A stretch of DNA of 64,000 nt from Gammaproteobacteria bacterium (GCA_016182845.1 JACPFT010000005.1:434001-498000); one strand, 5' to 3'; shown: positions 8,594 to 20,028, counted from the stretch's first letter. The notes: generated by a model not told the origin, from the letters alone. Translations and numbers: made by a program.

Positions 8594-9351
8594 CCGTAGC
8601 CCTGGTGCAGTCGCAACTGCACTGGGCCGATCCCGCGCGCAACCGCTCGCATTTCGCCGGCCTGCTCGACGAGGCGCGCGGCGCCGACTTGATCATCCTG
8701 CCGGAAATGTTCACCACCGGCTTCACCATGAATGCCCGGGAGTTGGCCGAGCCCATGAACAGCCTGACCATGGTCTGGCTGCGCGAGCAGGCCTTCCGCC
8801 TGCAGGCCGTGGTGGCGGGCTCATTCATCGCCGAGGAGGGCGGGCGTTATTACAACCGCCTGGTATGGATGCGCCCGGACGGGAGTTTCCAGTCTTACGA
8901 CAAGCGCCACCTGTTCCGCATGGCCGGCGAAAACCAGGCCTATGCGCCGGGCAAACAGCGCCTGGTCGTGGAGTTGAAGGGTTTCCGCATCTGTCCGCTG
9001 ATCTGCTACGACCTGCGCTTCCCGGTCTGGTCCCGCTGCCGCAGCGATTACGATGTCTTGATCTACATCGCCAATTGGCCGGAGCGCCGGCGCGAGGCCT
9101 GGAACGCCCTGCTCAAGGCGCGTGCCATCGAGAACCTGAGCTATTGCATCGGCGTCAACCGCGTGGGCGAGGACGCCAACGGCCTGAAATACTCGGGGGA
9201 CTCCTGCGTCATCGATCCCAGCGGCCAGGTCCTGTTCCACCAGAGCGAGGACCCGGTCGTGCACCTGCACCGCCTGAGCCTGGACCATCTCCAGGCCATG
9301 CGCATGAGCTTCCCGGCGCATCTGGACGCCGACGGGTTTCAGTTGGCGTAG
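8581..9351 (+). CDS. Omega-amidase of the nitrilase superfamily (YafV-like)
   Basis: This 256-residue carbon-nitrogen hydrolase carries the nitrilase Glu-Lys-Cys triad: E42 in LPEMFTTGF, K108 in YDKRHLFRM and C142 in CPLICYDLRFPVWSR. The FTTGF and RHLFRMAGE wording is typical of YafV-like omega-amidases, which hydrolyse alpha-ketoglutaramate and alpha-ketosuccinamate to the keto acids and ammonia. The ATG at 8581 is preferred over an upstream TTG at 8533. It has AAGGGA ten bases ahead and gives the usual N-terminus. The 13-base overlap with the transaminase gene implies translational coupling. Confidence 0.9.
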   Translation: MLHLTVALVQSQLHWADPARNRSHFAGLLDEARGADLIILPEMFTTGFTMNARELAEPMNSLTMVWLREQAFRLQAVVAGSFIAEEGGRYYNRLVWMRPDGSFQSYDKRHLFRMAGENQAYAPGKQRLVVELKGFRICPLICYDLRFPVWSRCRSDYDVLIYIANWPERRREAWNALLKARAIENLSYCIGVNRVGEDANGLKYSGDSCVIDPSGQVLFHQSEDPVVHLHRLSLDHLQAMRMSFPAHLDADGFQLA

Positions 9352-9363
9352 CGAGGTAGCCTT

Positions 9364-9449
9364 GTAGGGCGGGTTAGCGCAGCGTAACCCGCCATCTTGG
9401 TCACGCACCAAATGGAAATGGCGGGTTACGCTGCGCTAACCCGCCCTAC
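9364..9449. repeat. Perfect 32-bp inverted repeat (GTAGGGCGGGTTA family)
   Basis: Two arms of 32 bases (9364-9395 and 9418-9449) are exact reverse complements around a 22-base spacer. Each arm is itself a partial palindrome, GGCGGGTTA...TAACCCGCC, so the whole can fold as one long hairpin or two short ones. It fills the space between the omega-amidase gene and the convergent RDD gene, where it could end both transcripts. A related copy lies at 27753-27834. Confidence 0.85.
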
Positions 9450-9454
9450 GGCAA

Positions 9455-10672
9455 TCAACTCACCGCCGGCGGCTGTGCCTCCGGCTTCTCCTGATCTTCC
9501 AGCTTGTCGAGAAAATCCCCGAACTGGGCATCGCCCTGCTTGGCATAGGCCCGCTCCAGGATCTTGCCGTCTTCATCGCGGATCACGGCGGTGAACACGA
9601 TCTTGTCGTGTATGGCCTGGCGGTTCGCATCCCAGAGGCATTGCAGGAAACCGAGCATGCCGGTGGCGAAGCCGGCGGAATAGCCGCCGAAGCGACTGAA
9701 GGTTTCCCAGAGGCTCAGGGGCTTGCTGTTCAGGTGCACGACGCGGATGCCAAGAAACCGCTTGCCCGGGGTCTGGCCGTTCCACCAGCTGGTGAAAATC
9801 GTGAAATACACCGCTGCCCAGCCGACCCCGAAGCCCAGGTCCTGGGCCAGGTTTTGCAGGGTCTTCATCAGGCTGAAGCCTTCCGCCGCTTCACGTAGTT
9901 TCGCGACTTCGGCATTCAGCCGCTGATTGTCCGTTTCCTCGGCCTGCAGGGCCGCGCGCAGGGCCTGGATTTCCGGCGCTTCCTCGGGCGCCGGCTCCGC
10001 ATTCCCGGCCTCGGATTTCGGCGCGCTTTCGGGTAGATGCTTGTCGATCACCTTGGTCAGGGCCACCTGCTCGGCCGTATCGGCGGCGGCATCGCGGGCC
10101 AGCTCCACCAGCACCTTGCGCTTCTCGGGCATGGGTTTGGTGGACTTGCCCAGGAGCCGGGTCAGGGACTCCATTTTCTCGATACGACAGATCCCGTCAT
10201 CGCAGGTCTGCAGCTCGATGGCTTGCTCGGCGAATACGAGCACTTCGACGCCTTCCAGTCCCAGGTCATCCCAAGTCGAGACTTTCTTGCCATGTTCTTT
10301 GGCTGCACTCTCTTCCTGGGGCGCATAGCGTTCCCACAGGGGCTGGAGCAGGGCGGTGGCCAGGCCGAAGACCGTGATGGCGGCGCAGATACGCAAGGGA
10401 ATCAAGAGGCTGCGACGTGCCACGGAACCGTTGTCGGTCCGGCTCTTGAGCATGGTGGAGAACAGGATGGCGGCCACCAGGCCCAGAACGACGCCGCCGG
10501 CCTTGGACAGCAGGGCGATGAGCAGGCCGTCGATGGCGATGGCCACCAGGCGGCGGGACGGCGTGGCCAGGGGCAGGCCCAGCAGCCGGTGATCCAGCTT
10601 GAAGGCATGGGCGGTGATGATGTCGCGCGGATCGTTCTGCGCGGCGGCATGGGCTTGGGGCTTTTTCGGCAT
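9455..10672 (-). CDS. RDD family membrane protein
   Basis: This 405-residue membrane protein has the RDD layout split in two. An N-terminal part contains PSRRLVAIAIDGLLIALLS (about 39-57) and further hydrophobic segments to about residue 115. A soluble central insert follows, with an acidic, coiled-coil-prone stretch near 215-260. The C-terminal part includes WWNGQTPGKRFLGIRVV (about 312-328), the classical second RDD signature. The tail is charged. RDD proteins are polytopic and mostly of unknown function, with some linked to ion transport. The long insert between the two halves is unusual. Upstream is a 148-base gap shared with the divergent acyl-CoA dehydrogenase gene. Confidence 0.85.
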   Translation of the reverse strand: MPKKPQAHAAAQNDPRDIITAHAFKLDHRLLGLPLATPSRRLVAIAIDGLLIALLSKAGGVVLGLVAAILFSTMLKSRTDNGSVARRSLLIPLRICAAITVFGLATALLQPLWERYAPQEESAAKEHGKKVSTWDDLGLEGVEVLVFAEQAIELQTCDDGICRIEKMESLTRLLGKSTKPMPEKRKVLVELARDAAADTAEQVALTKVIDKHLPESAPKSEAGNAEPAPEEAPEIQALRAALQAEETDNQRLNAEVAKLREAAEGFSLMKTLQNLAQDLGFGVGWAAVYFTIFTSWWNGQTPGKRFLGIRVVHLNSKPLSLWETFSRFGGYSAGFATGMLGFLQCLWDANRQAIHDKIVFTAVIRDEDGKILERAYAKQGDAQFGDFLDKLEDQEKPEAQPPAVS

Positions 10673-10820
10673 GGTTGCAGGCTTCTTGGCTTGGGCGCAG
10701 AATGGTGTTACTGATCGTACCAGTTGCCTCGCGCATCAGGCATTGGCAACCTACGGATTTATAAACCAAATTTGCAAGCTGAGCCGCGAAAGGTCAAGCG
10801 GCTTTGCTGTGGAGATGCTC

Positions 10821-12599
10821 ATGGCCAGCTACAAGGCGCCTTTACGCGAGATGCAATTCGTCCTGCACGAAGTCCTGGGTCTGGACCAGGCCCTGGCCCA
10901 GATGCCGCGCTATGCCGAGGTCTCACCGGATCTGGTCGATGCGGTGCTGGAAGAGGGCGGCAAGATCGCCGAGGAAGTGCTCCTGCCCATCAACCGGGCG
11001 GGCGACGAAGAGGGCTGCCAGTACCAGGCCGGCGGCGTGGTCGTGACGCCCAAGGGCTATAAGGAGGCCTACAAGACCTTCCGCGAGGCGGGCTGGACCT
11101 CCCTGGCCGGGGACGCCGAGTTCGGCGGCCAGCAGATGCCGAAAGCCGTGCAAGTCCTGTTTGAAGAGATGGTCTACGCCACCAACACCTCTTTTCAGCT
11201 GTACTGTTCCCTGTCCATGGGGGCCTACCAGGCCCTCGCCGCCCATGCCACGGACGCCCTGAAGCAGACCTTCCTGCCCAAGCTCGTGGACGGTTCCTGG
11301 ACCGGCACCATGTGTCTGACCGAGGCCCATTCGGGCACGGACCTGGGCCTGTTGCGCAGCAAGGCGGTGCCGGCCGGCGAGGGCGCCTATGCCATCACCG
11401 GCAGCAAGATCTTCATCACCGGCGGCGAGCACGACTTGAGCGACAACATCGTGCACCTGGTCCTAGCGCGCCTGCCCGATGCGCCGGAGGGCGTGCGCGG
11501 CATCTCCCTGTTCCTGGTGCCGAAGTTCCTGGTCAATGCCGACGGTTCCCTGGGGGCACGCAATGGCATCGTCTGCGGCGCCATCGAGCACAAGATGGGC
11601 ATCAAGGCCTCGTCGACCTGCGTGATGAACCTGGACGGCGCCATCGGCTATCTCGTCGGCGAGCCCAACAAGGGCCTGGCCGCCATGTTCACCATGATGA
11701 ACGCCGAGCGCCTGTCCATCGGCATCCAGGGCATAGGCCTCGCCGAGGCCTCCTACCAGAACGCCGTGCTCTATGCCCGCGACCGCATCCAGGGCCGCGC
11801 CGCCAACGGCGCCGAGCAGCCGGAGAAGGCCGCCGATCCCATCATCGTCCACCCGGACGTGCGGCGCATGCTCTTGACCATGCGCGCCCAGACCGAGGCG
11901 GCACGCTGCTTCGCCGCCTATGTGGGCACGGAACTGGACAAGAGCAAATACCATCCGGACGCCGCGGTGCGCGAGCGCAGCGAGGCCCTGGTGGCCCTCC
12001 TGACCCCGGTGGCCAAGGCCTTCTTCACCGACTACGGCTTCGAGGCCACGGTCATGGGCATGCAGGTCTTCGGCGGTCATGGCTATGTGCGCGAATGGGG
12101 CATGGAGCAGTTCGTGCGCGATGCGCGCATCGCCCAGATCTACGAGGGCACCAACGGCGTGCAGGCCCTGGATCTGGCCGGCCGCAAGGTGGTGGGCAGT
12201 AAGGGCCAATGGGCCGAGTTGTTCTTCGCGGAAGTCGAGGATTTCCTGGGTCGGGACGGCGGCGTGCATCCCATCTTCCCGGGACTGCGCCATGCCCTGG
12301 CCCAGTTGAAAGAGGCCACGGCGTTCATTTTGGGCCGGGCCGGTGCCAACAAGGACGAGATCGGCGCGGCCTCGGCCGATTACCTGCGCCTCTTCGGCCT
12401 CACCGCGTTCGCCTATATGTGGGCGCGCATGGACCGCATCGCGGAAGCCAAGCTCAACGACGACATGGCCTTCTACGGCGCCAAGCGCAGCGTGGCCCGC
12501 TTCTACGCCGAACGCGTCCTGCCGGACGCGACGGCCCTGCTCGCCAAGATCAAGGCCGGGGCGGAGCCGCTGATGGCCCTGGATGCCGAGTTGTTCTGA
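10821..12599 (+). CDS. Acyl-CoA dehydrogenase (DmdC-like, long form)
   Basis: This 592-residue flavoenzyme belongs to the longer acyl-CoA dehydrogenase group that begins MASYKAPLREMQFVLHEVL and carries an extra C-terminal domain. Relatives include 3-methylmercaptopropionyl-CoA dehydrogenase. Visible signatures are CLTEAHSGTDLGLLRSKA (about 158-175), MNAERLSIGIQGIGLAEASYQ (a hallmark near 300) and GYVREWGMEQFVRDARIAQIYEGTNGVQ, given as key stretches of the flavin domain. It should oxidise an acyl-CoA to the enoyl-CoA, passing electrons to ETF. GGAG six bases before the ATG at 10821, plus the conserved MASYKAP start, rule out longer upstream starts. No other beta-oxidation gene is adjacent, so the substrate is undetermined. 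Confidence 0.9.
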   Translation: MASYKAPLREMQFVLHEVLGLDQALAQMPRYAEVSPDLVDAVLEEGGKIAEEVLLPINRAGDEEGCQYQAGGVVVTPKGYKEAYKTFREAGWTSLAGDAEFGGQQMPKAVQVLFEEMVYATNTSFQLYCSLSMGAYQALAAHATDALKQTFLPKLVDGSWTGTMCLTEAHSGTDLGLLRSKAVPAGEGAYAITGSKIFITGGEHDLSDNIVHLVLARLPDAPEGVRGISLFLVPKFLVNADGSLGARNGIVCGAIEHKMGIKASSTCVMNLDGAIGYLVGEPNKGLAAMFTMMNAERLSIGIQGIGLAEASYQNAVLYARDRIQGRAANGAEQPEKAADPIIVHPDVRRMLLTMRAQTEAARCFAAYVGTELDKSKYHPDAAVRERSEALVALLTPVAKAFFTDYGFEATVMGMQVFGGHGYVREWGMEQFVRDARIAQIYEGTNGVQALDLAGRKVVGSKGQWAELFFAEVEDFLGRDGGVHPIFPGLRHALAQLKEATAFILGRAGANKDEIGAASADYLRLFGLTAFAYMWARMDRIAEAKLNDDMAFYGAKRSVARFYAERVLPDATALLAKIKAGAEPLMALDAELF

Positions 12600-12647
12600 A
12601 GATGTTAAGCATCTGAAAAAGCGCCAAAAGGAAATCGCTGAAAAGAT

Positions 12648-12677
12648 CTGGCGCACATTCTGGTGATTCGCTAGAAT
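12648..12677 (+). promoter_or_regulatory. Possible promoter of tRNA-Ala
   Basis: TAGAAT at 12672-12677 lies 12 bases before the tRNA, with a weak CTGGCG at 12648-12653 and an 18-base spacer. The -10 match is good and the -35 match poor. Confidence 0.35.
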
Positions 12678-12689
12678 GCGCGCCGGTGC

Positions 12690-12765
12690 GGGGGTGTAGC
12701 TCAGTTGGTAGAGCGTGTCGTTCGCAATGACAAGGTCAGGGGTTCGATTCCCCTCACCTCCACCA
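12690..12765 (+). tRNA. tRNA-Ala (anticodon CGC)
   Basis: The 76-base cloverleaf has acceptor arms GGGGGTG / CACCTCC, including the G3:U70 wobble that identifies alanine tRNAs. The anticodon loop is TTCGCAA (anticodon CGC), the T loop is TTCGATT and CCA is encoded. It reads GCG codons. A terminator follows immediately. Confidence 0.95.
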
Positions 12766-12771
12766 AATAAG

Positions 12772-12802
12772 AAAAAGCCGACCCAGGGGGTTGGCTTTTT
12801 TT
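12772..12802 (+). terminator. Terminator after tRNA-Ala
   Basis: AAAAAGCCGACCC pairs with GGGTTGGCTTTTT (one G-T pair) around an AGG loop and ends in seven T residues. It directly follows the tRNA. Confidence 0.85.
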
Positions 12803-12854
12803 GCTTTACGGACGGCGCCTGAAAACCGCGCGGCGCCAGCACGAGTGGTATGCC

Positions 12855-14324
12855 ATGACCTTTCCTCTGCCCAATGCCAACCCGGTCTGGAAGCACTTCC
12901 AGATCCTGTGCTCCATCCCGCGTCCCTCCAAGCATGAAGCGACCCTGCGCGAGCATCTGCGCGCCTGGGCCGAGCAGCGCGGCCTCGCTACCCGGATCGA
13001 CAGCGCCGGTAATCTCATCATCAGGAAAGCCGCCACGCCGGGCATGGCGTCGCGCCGCACCGTGGTCATGCAGGGCCATCTGGACATGGTCTGTCAGGCC
13101 AATGCCGGCACCGAGCATGACTTTCACGCCGATCCGATCCGCCCGGTACTGAAGGACGGCTGGCTCGTCGCCGAGCACACCACCTTGGGCGCCGACAACG
13201 GCATAGGCGTGAGCTTCGCGCTTGCCGTCCTGGAGTCCGCCGATATTCCCCACGGCCCCCTGGAAGTCCTGTTCACCCTGGACGAGGAAGCCGGCATGGG
13301 CGGCGCGCTGGGGCTGGATACGGACGTGCTCTCCGGCGATCTGCTGATCAACATCGATACCGAGGACTGGGGCGAGTTCTACCTGGGCTGCGCCGGCGGC
13401 ATCGACGTCAATGCCCATGCGCATTACGCCGAAGAGCCCGTTCCGGCCGGTTACATGGGCCTCAAGCTCAGCATCAAAGGCCTGCGTGGCGGCCATTCCG
13501 GAGTCAATATCCACCAGGAGCGCGGCAGCGCCATCAAGCTGATGGTGCGCCTGTTGCGCAAGCTGGAGGGCCTGACCGACCTGCGCCTGGCACGCTTCGA
13601 GGGCGGCACGGCGCGCAATGCCCTGGCCCGCGAGGCCATGGCGGTCGTGACGATTCCCGACGGCGATCTGGCCAAGGTCGAGGCGCTGCTCGCCCAATAC
13701 CAGGCCCTGTACCGCCAGGAACTGGTGGGCATCGACGAGGGCGTGCTGATTGGCCAAGAACCCGCCGCTGTCTCCAAGCTCATGGCCCCGGCCGATCAGG
13801 CCCGCATCCTGGGCGTGCTGCATGCCGCGCCCCATGGCGTGAAGCGTCAGAGCCTGCGCGTGCCGGGCGTGGTCGAAACGTCAAACAACATGGGCGTGGT
13901 GCGCATCGCCGAGGGCGAGTTCTCGGTGAATTTCATGGTGCGTTCCCTGCTGGACTCGGGCACGGCCCAGCTCGCCGACGAGATCGAGAGCCTGTTCTCC
14001 CTGATCGGCGTCCAGGTCGAGCGCGAAGGCGGCTACCCCGGTTGGGCGCCGAATCCCGACTCCCGGCTGTTGGCCTTGTTCCAGGAGGTCTATGCCCGCG
14101 AGTTCAGCGCCACCGCCGAGGTCAAGGTCATCCACGCCGGTCTGGAATGCGGCATCCTCGGCGCCAAGTACCCGGCCATGGACATGGTGTCCTTCGGGCC
14201 GAACATCCGCGGCGCCCATGCTCCCGGCGAGCGCGTGGAGGTGGAGTCGGTGGAGAAGGCCTGGAAATTGCTCAAGGCCGTGCTCAAGGCCATTCCCGAG
14301 AAGGAGTGCCCCGAGCGCGTTTAA
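12855..14324 (+). CDS. pepD: Cytosolic aminoacyl-histidine dipeptidase (PepD)
   Basis: This 489-residue M20-type metallopeptidase matches PepD in length and motifs. These include HFQILCSIPRPSKHEATLREHL at the N-terminus (key residues 12-33), the metal-binding QGHLDMV (about 80-86) with TLGADNGIG, and FTLDEEAGMGGA, which carries the catalytic and bridging glutamates. LRGGHSGVNIHQERGSAIK marks the lid domain. The enzyme hydrolyses dipeptides such as Xaa-His in the cytoplasm, using divalent metal ions. The ATG at 12855 gives the conserved N-terminus, although its Shine-Dalgarno is weak. It lies between two tRNA genes. Confidence 0.93.
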   Translation: MTFPLPNANPVWKHFQILCSIPRPSKHEATLREHLRAWAEQRGLATRIDSAGNLIIRKAATPGMASRRTVVMQGHLDMVCQANAGTEHDFHADPIRPVLKDGWLVAEHTTLGADNGIGVSFALAVLESADIPHGPLEVLFTLDEEAGMGGALGLDTDVLSGDLLINIDTEDWGEFYLGCAGGIDVNAHAHYAEEPVPAGYMGLKLSIKGLRGGHSGVNIHQERGSAIKLMVRLLRKLEGLTDLRLARFEGGTARNALAREAMAVVTIPDGDLAKVEALLAQYQALYRQELVGIDEGVLIGQEPAAVSKLMAPADQARILGVLHAAPHGVKRQSLRVPGVVETSNNMGVVRIAEGEFSVNFMVRSLLDSGTAQLADEIESLFSLIGVQVEREGGYPGWAPNPDSRLLALFQEVYAREFSATAEVKVIHAGLECGILGAKYPAMDMVSFGPNIRGAHAPGERVEVESVEKAWKLLKAVLKAIPEKECPERV

Positions 14325-14382
14325 GTTCTTGCCTGGCCGGCGCGGGCTTGGGTAAGCTACGCGCCGGTCAAAATGCCTCATT

Positions 14383-14459
14383 GTCCTCGTGGCGCAGCTG
14401 GATAGCGCAGCCGCCTCCTAAGCGGCAGGTCGTGGGTTCGAATCCCGCCGAGGACGCCA
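14383..14459 (+). tRNA. tRNA-Arg (anticodon CCT)
   Basis: The 77-base cloverleaf has acceptor arms GTCCTCG / CGAGGAC and anticodon stem GCCGC / GCGGC. The loop CTCCTAA gives anticodon CCT (reads AGG). G73 and CCA are encoded. It ends 19 bases before hemH, so both could share a transcript. Confidence 0.95.
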
Positions 14460-14478
14460 TCTTCTCAAGGGCCATGTC

Positions 14479-15459
14479 ATGTCTGAACCGCGTTTTGGCA
14501 TCATCATGGTCCACCTGGGCACACCCGAGGCGCCGACGGCGGCGGCGGTGCGTGCCTATCTCGCCGAGTTCCTCGCCGATCCGCGTGTCATCGACCTGCC
14601 CCGGGCCATCTGGTTGCCCATTCTGTACGGCCTCGTCCTCCCCTTCCGGCCGCGCCGCGTCGCCAGGCTCTATGCCTCGGTCTGGCAGGCGGGCGGTTCG
14701 CCCCTGCGGGTCATCGCCGAGCGCCAGCGCGATGCCCTGGATGCGGCGCTGAAGGCTCAGGGTGTGCCCGCTGAGGTGGCTCTGGCCATGACTTATGGCC
14801 GGCCGGGCATAAACCAGGCTTGGAGCGAGTTCAAACGTAAGGGCATTAAGCGCGTGCTCGTGCTGCCCATGTACCCCCAGTACTCCGCCACCACCACGGC
14901 GGCGGTGTTCGACGCCCTGGCGCGGGCCTTGCGCCGCGAGCCGGCCCTGCCCGAGCTGCGCTTCCTGGGCGACTGGCATGCCCATCCCGCCTATATCGCG
15001 GCCCTGGCGGCGTCGGTGCGCCGCGAGCGTGCCCAGCGCCCCTTTGAGCGCCTGCTGATGTCCTTCCATGGCATTCCCAAGCGCTACGTCGAGCAGGGGG
15101 ACTGCTATGTGGCGAAGTGCCAGGCCACGGCGGCTGCTTTGGCCGAGGCCTTGGAACTGAAGGACGGCGAGTGGGCGCTGAGTTTCCAGTCCCGTTTCGG
15201 CAAGGCCGAGTGGGTCCAGCCCTATTCCGACAAGCTGCTGGCCGAATGGGCGCGCGCCGGCGTCAAGCGTGTCGCCGCCATCTGCCCCGGCTTCTCCGCC
15301 GACTGCCTGGAAACCCTGGAGGAAATCGCCGTGCAGAACCGGGAAGGGTTCGAGCAGGCCGGCGGCGAGGTTCTGCGCTATATCCCGGCGCTCAATGATG
15401 AACCGGTGCATATCGCCTTGTTGGCGCAATTGGTCAGGGACAACGCGGGCGGCTGGTGA
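14479..15459 (+). CDS. hemH: Ferrochelatase
   Basis: The 326-residue protein matches ferrochelatase, which inserts Fe2+ into protoporphyrin IX in the last step of haem synthesis. The N-terminal FGIIMVHLGTPEAPTAAAV and YPQYSATTTAAVFDAL (about 133-148) are family signatures. SFHGIPKRYVEQGD holds the catalytic His (about residue 197), and CPGFSADCLETLEEI follows in the C-terminal half. The length is close to the usual bacterial size, and no Fe-S cysteine cluster tail is apparent. AAGGG lies nine bases ahead of the ATG. It is convergent with the first Lon gene, 21 bases away. Confidence 0.95.
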   Translation: MSEPRFGIIMVHLGTPEAPTAAAVRAYLAEFLADPRVIDLPRAIWLPILYGLVLPFRPRRVARLYASVWQAGGSPLRVIAERQRDALDAALKAQGVPAEVALAMTYGRPGINQAWSEFKRKGIKRVLVLPMYPQYSATTTAAVFDALARALRREPALPELRFLGDWHAHPAYIAALAASVRRERAQRPFERLLMSFHGIPKRYVEQGDCYVAKCQATAAALAEALELKDGEWALSFQSRFGKAEWVQPYSDKLLAEWARAGVKRVAAICPGFSADCLETLEEIAVQNREGFEQAGGEVLRYIPALNDEPVHIALLAQLVRDNAGGW

Positions 15460-15480
15460 GGCCGCCCCGATCCATTTGGA

Positions 15481-17859
<2,379 letters not shown>

Positions 17860-18115
17860 GGTGAACGCTTTTCTTGGTAGGAGAATGGGCCGGCGCTGCG
17901 TGCAGCATCTGGGCCGACCGGTGCTTCTAGTCTGGTGCAAGCTGGGGAAAAAGCAACGAAGCCGCCCCGGGGCCGGGGCCGTCATTCTCAGAGAATATAG
18001 ACACAAGCCTTGCGCCAAGTCCTTTTTTATCTTCGCATTTTTTTCAGAAATTGGCTAAAGCGAGTGCTTCGGCTGAAAAAACAAGGATTGGCCCTGGAAA
18101 TCCCCGTATGGGCCG

Positions 18116-19207
18116 CTAGGTTTGCTGCCTGAGCAACTTGGCGTCCTGCCAGTGCCGGTGCCAGTGGCTCAGGCGACGATCCAGGAAGACCGGCAGGCTC
18201 AAGGAGGCGAGGGCCAGGATGTAGAGGGGCAGTTCCGCTTGCCAGCCATATTCGGCGACCAGGGGGCGAAAGGACGGGGTCAGGAGATAGACCAAGAGCA
18301 CATGGTAACTGTAGACCTGCAAGGAGTGCCGGCCCAGTTGCACCAGGGGCGGGAATTCGCCCAGGCGCGGCAGCAGGCGGAACAGGCCGCAGAACAGATA
18401 AGCCAGGCCCAGCACGTCGATGAGGCGCACGATGGCCAGGCTGGAGCGTTCGGTGAGCGCGGCGACGGGAATGCCGGTGAAACCCGGCAGCTGATGCCTG
18501 ACGGAAAACAGGAAAGTGCAAACCAAGGCGGTGGCGATCAGGGCCGGCGCGGGTAGGGGCAGGGCGATGCCTTCCCGATGGCGGTATCCGAAGTAGGCGC
18601 CCAGGAAGAACAGGAACTGCCAGCACAGAAGGTTGAAATAGCCCAACTCGAAGGGGAAGCCCAACAGGCTGCGCAGGCTGGCCTCCGCGCCGGTGAAGAA
18701 CTGGCCTAGCAGCCACAGGCTGAAGCTGGCGAGCAGGAGCAGATGCCCCTGGCCGGCGCGCAGGCGCGTCAATGCCCAAGGCAAGGCGGCCATGAACAGA
18801 CAATAGAGCGGCAGGATGTCCAGGAATCGCGGCTGGTACAGCAGTGGAAAGGCCAGCAGGAGGCTTTCGTTAGGGAACTGACCATAGGGCGTGAGCCACG
18901 CGGTCCATGCCCCGCCGAAAGCCGGCACGGCGAAGTTGAGCAGCAGGATGCCGAACAGCAGGGTCAGATGGTAGCGGTAGAGCGTGGCGATGCGCTGGCG
19001 GATCCAGCGGCGGCGGCGCAGGGGATCGCCCTCGCGGCCGTAGACCATGGCGGCGACGAAGCCGGAGAGCAGGACGAAGCCCTCGGCGGCGGAAGCGAAA
19101 CCCAGGGATTCGAAGCTATAGGTTCGGAACTGGCCCGGCAGGTGATCGAGGGTCATGATCACGAGGAGCAGGCCCCGGAACATGTCCAGGGCGTTGTTGC
19201 GATTCAT
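18116..19207 (-). CDS. OpgC-domain membrane protein, probable acyl/succinyl transferase
   Basis: The 363-residue protein has about ten membrane segments. It opens with RNNALDMFRGLLLVIMTLDHLPG, the typical start of OpgC-family proteins, followed by FASAAEGFVLLSGFVAAMVYG. OpgC adds succinyl groups to periplasmic glucans. More distant members act on other acceptors, so the acceptor here is not established. No glucan synthesis genes (opgGH) are adjacent. GGAG six bases before the ATG supports the start. It lies upstream of the Lon gene on the same strand with a 256-base gap in which no gene was seen. Confidence 0.85.
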   Translation of the reverse strand: MNRNNALDMFRGLLLVIMTLDHLPGQFRTYSFESLGFASAAEGFVLLSGFVAAMVYGREGDPLRRRRWIRQRIATLYRYHLTLLFGILLLNFAVPAFGGAWTAWLTPYGQFPNESLLLAFPLLYQPRFLDILPLYCLFMAALPWALTRLRAGQGHLLLLASFSLWLLGQFFTGAEASLRSLLGFPFELGYFNLLCWQFLFFLGAYFGYRHREGIALPLPAPALIATALVCTFLFSVRHQLPGFTGIPVAALTERSSLAIVRLIDVLGLAYLFCGLFRLLPRLGEFPPLVQLGRHSLQVYSYHVLLVYLLTPSFRPLVAEYGWQAELPLYILALASLSLPVFLDRRLSHWHRHWQDAKLLRQQT

Positions 19208-19341
19208 GGGGGCTCCGGCGAACCGAGTTGATGGCCATACGCTACGGAGCCTTCGCTGAACCGCGGCGGAATGCGCGCTAGCTTAGCCGAGTTTTGGCGG
19301 CGCACCAGCGGCTTGGTACTCGGGCGCGCCGAGGGTAAAAC

Positions 19342-19959
19342 TCAGTCCAGCTGATAGCGCAGCCCCAACTCGTAGGTGGAGTAGTCCCATTCGTCGTGAT
19401 CGCGTGTGCGCAGGCTCAAGCCCCAGCGCGGGTTGATGCGCCAGGTCAGCTCGGCGAGCAAGCCCTGGTCGCGGACGAAGGTGTCGGTGTGGTTGAACTC
19501 GACCCGGGTCTGCCAGTGCTCGCTCCATTGGGCCTGCCAGCCCAGGTGGGCGCCGAGGCCGGTGTCGATGTCGCCTTCATAGTCGCTGGCCTGTAGGGAT
19601 GCCGCTAGGTAGAGGCGGTGGTTCCGGGACAGGTCCCAGGCATGGCCTAGGCCCAGACCGCCCCAGGCATTCAATTCGAGCGAGGGCATGTTGAAATACT
19701 GCCGGACCGAGCGCTCGTAAATATTGAGATGAGGCTCGGTGCGCACTGTGGCGCGCGTGTAATCGCCGAAGGCATACCAGTTCGAAGCCAGTTCCTGGCG
19801 CCAATAGAGGGCGAAACCCTTGCCATTGCCATGGTGCTGATCCGGATCAGCGTCCACGGCGGCCAATTCGATATGACTGTCCGCAATGGCGGCAAAGGGG
19901 AGTGTCGCAAACAGAGCGCAGAGCAGGGCGGGCAGGCCGCGAGCGGGGAAGGATTTCAT
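19342..19959 (-). CDS. Small outer-membrane beta-barrel-like protein
   Basis: The 205-residue protein has a classical signal peptide (about 1-26, ending AAIADS). The rest is rich in aromatic residues alternating along predicted beta strands, for example GFALYWRQELASNWYAFGDYTRATV and RWGLSLRTRDHDEWDYSTYELGLRYQLD (given as key stretches). It could form an 8-strand barrel of the OmpX/OprF-N type. No specific family was recognised and no function is proposed. AGGA six bases before the ATG at 19959 supports this start over one 45 bases upstream. It follows the peroxiredoxin gene by 69 bases on the same strand and may be co-transcribed. Confidence 0.75.
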   Translation of the reverse strand: MKSFPARGLPALLCALFATLPFAAIADSHIELAAVDADPDQHHGNGKGFALYWRQELASNWYAFGDYTRATVRTEPHLNIYERSVRQYFNMPSLELNAWGGLGLGHAWDLSRNHRLYLAASLQASDYEGDIDTGLGAHLGWQAQWSEHWQTRVEFNHTDTFVRDQGLLAELTWRINPRWGLSLRTRDHDEWDYSTYELGLRYQLD

Positions 19960-20028
19960 GGCATTCCTTTTCTTTGTGTTATGGGAAGTACAGATACGTG
20001 CCAACTCGCGGTCGGCTTTCCGAAGCCC

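Noticed and set aside
11463-13835. Long minus-strand frame crossing the acyl-CoA dehydrogenase, tRNA-Ala and pepD
   Set aside because: It runs through a tRNA gene and two well-supported plus-strand genes, so it is a shadow.
17860-18018. Upstream extension of the first Lon by 53 residues
   Set aside because: The extension is Arg/Pro/Cys-rich and unlike Lon; the ATG at 17859 starts at the expected place.
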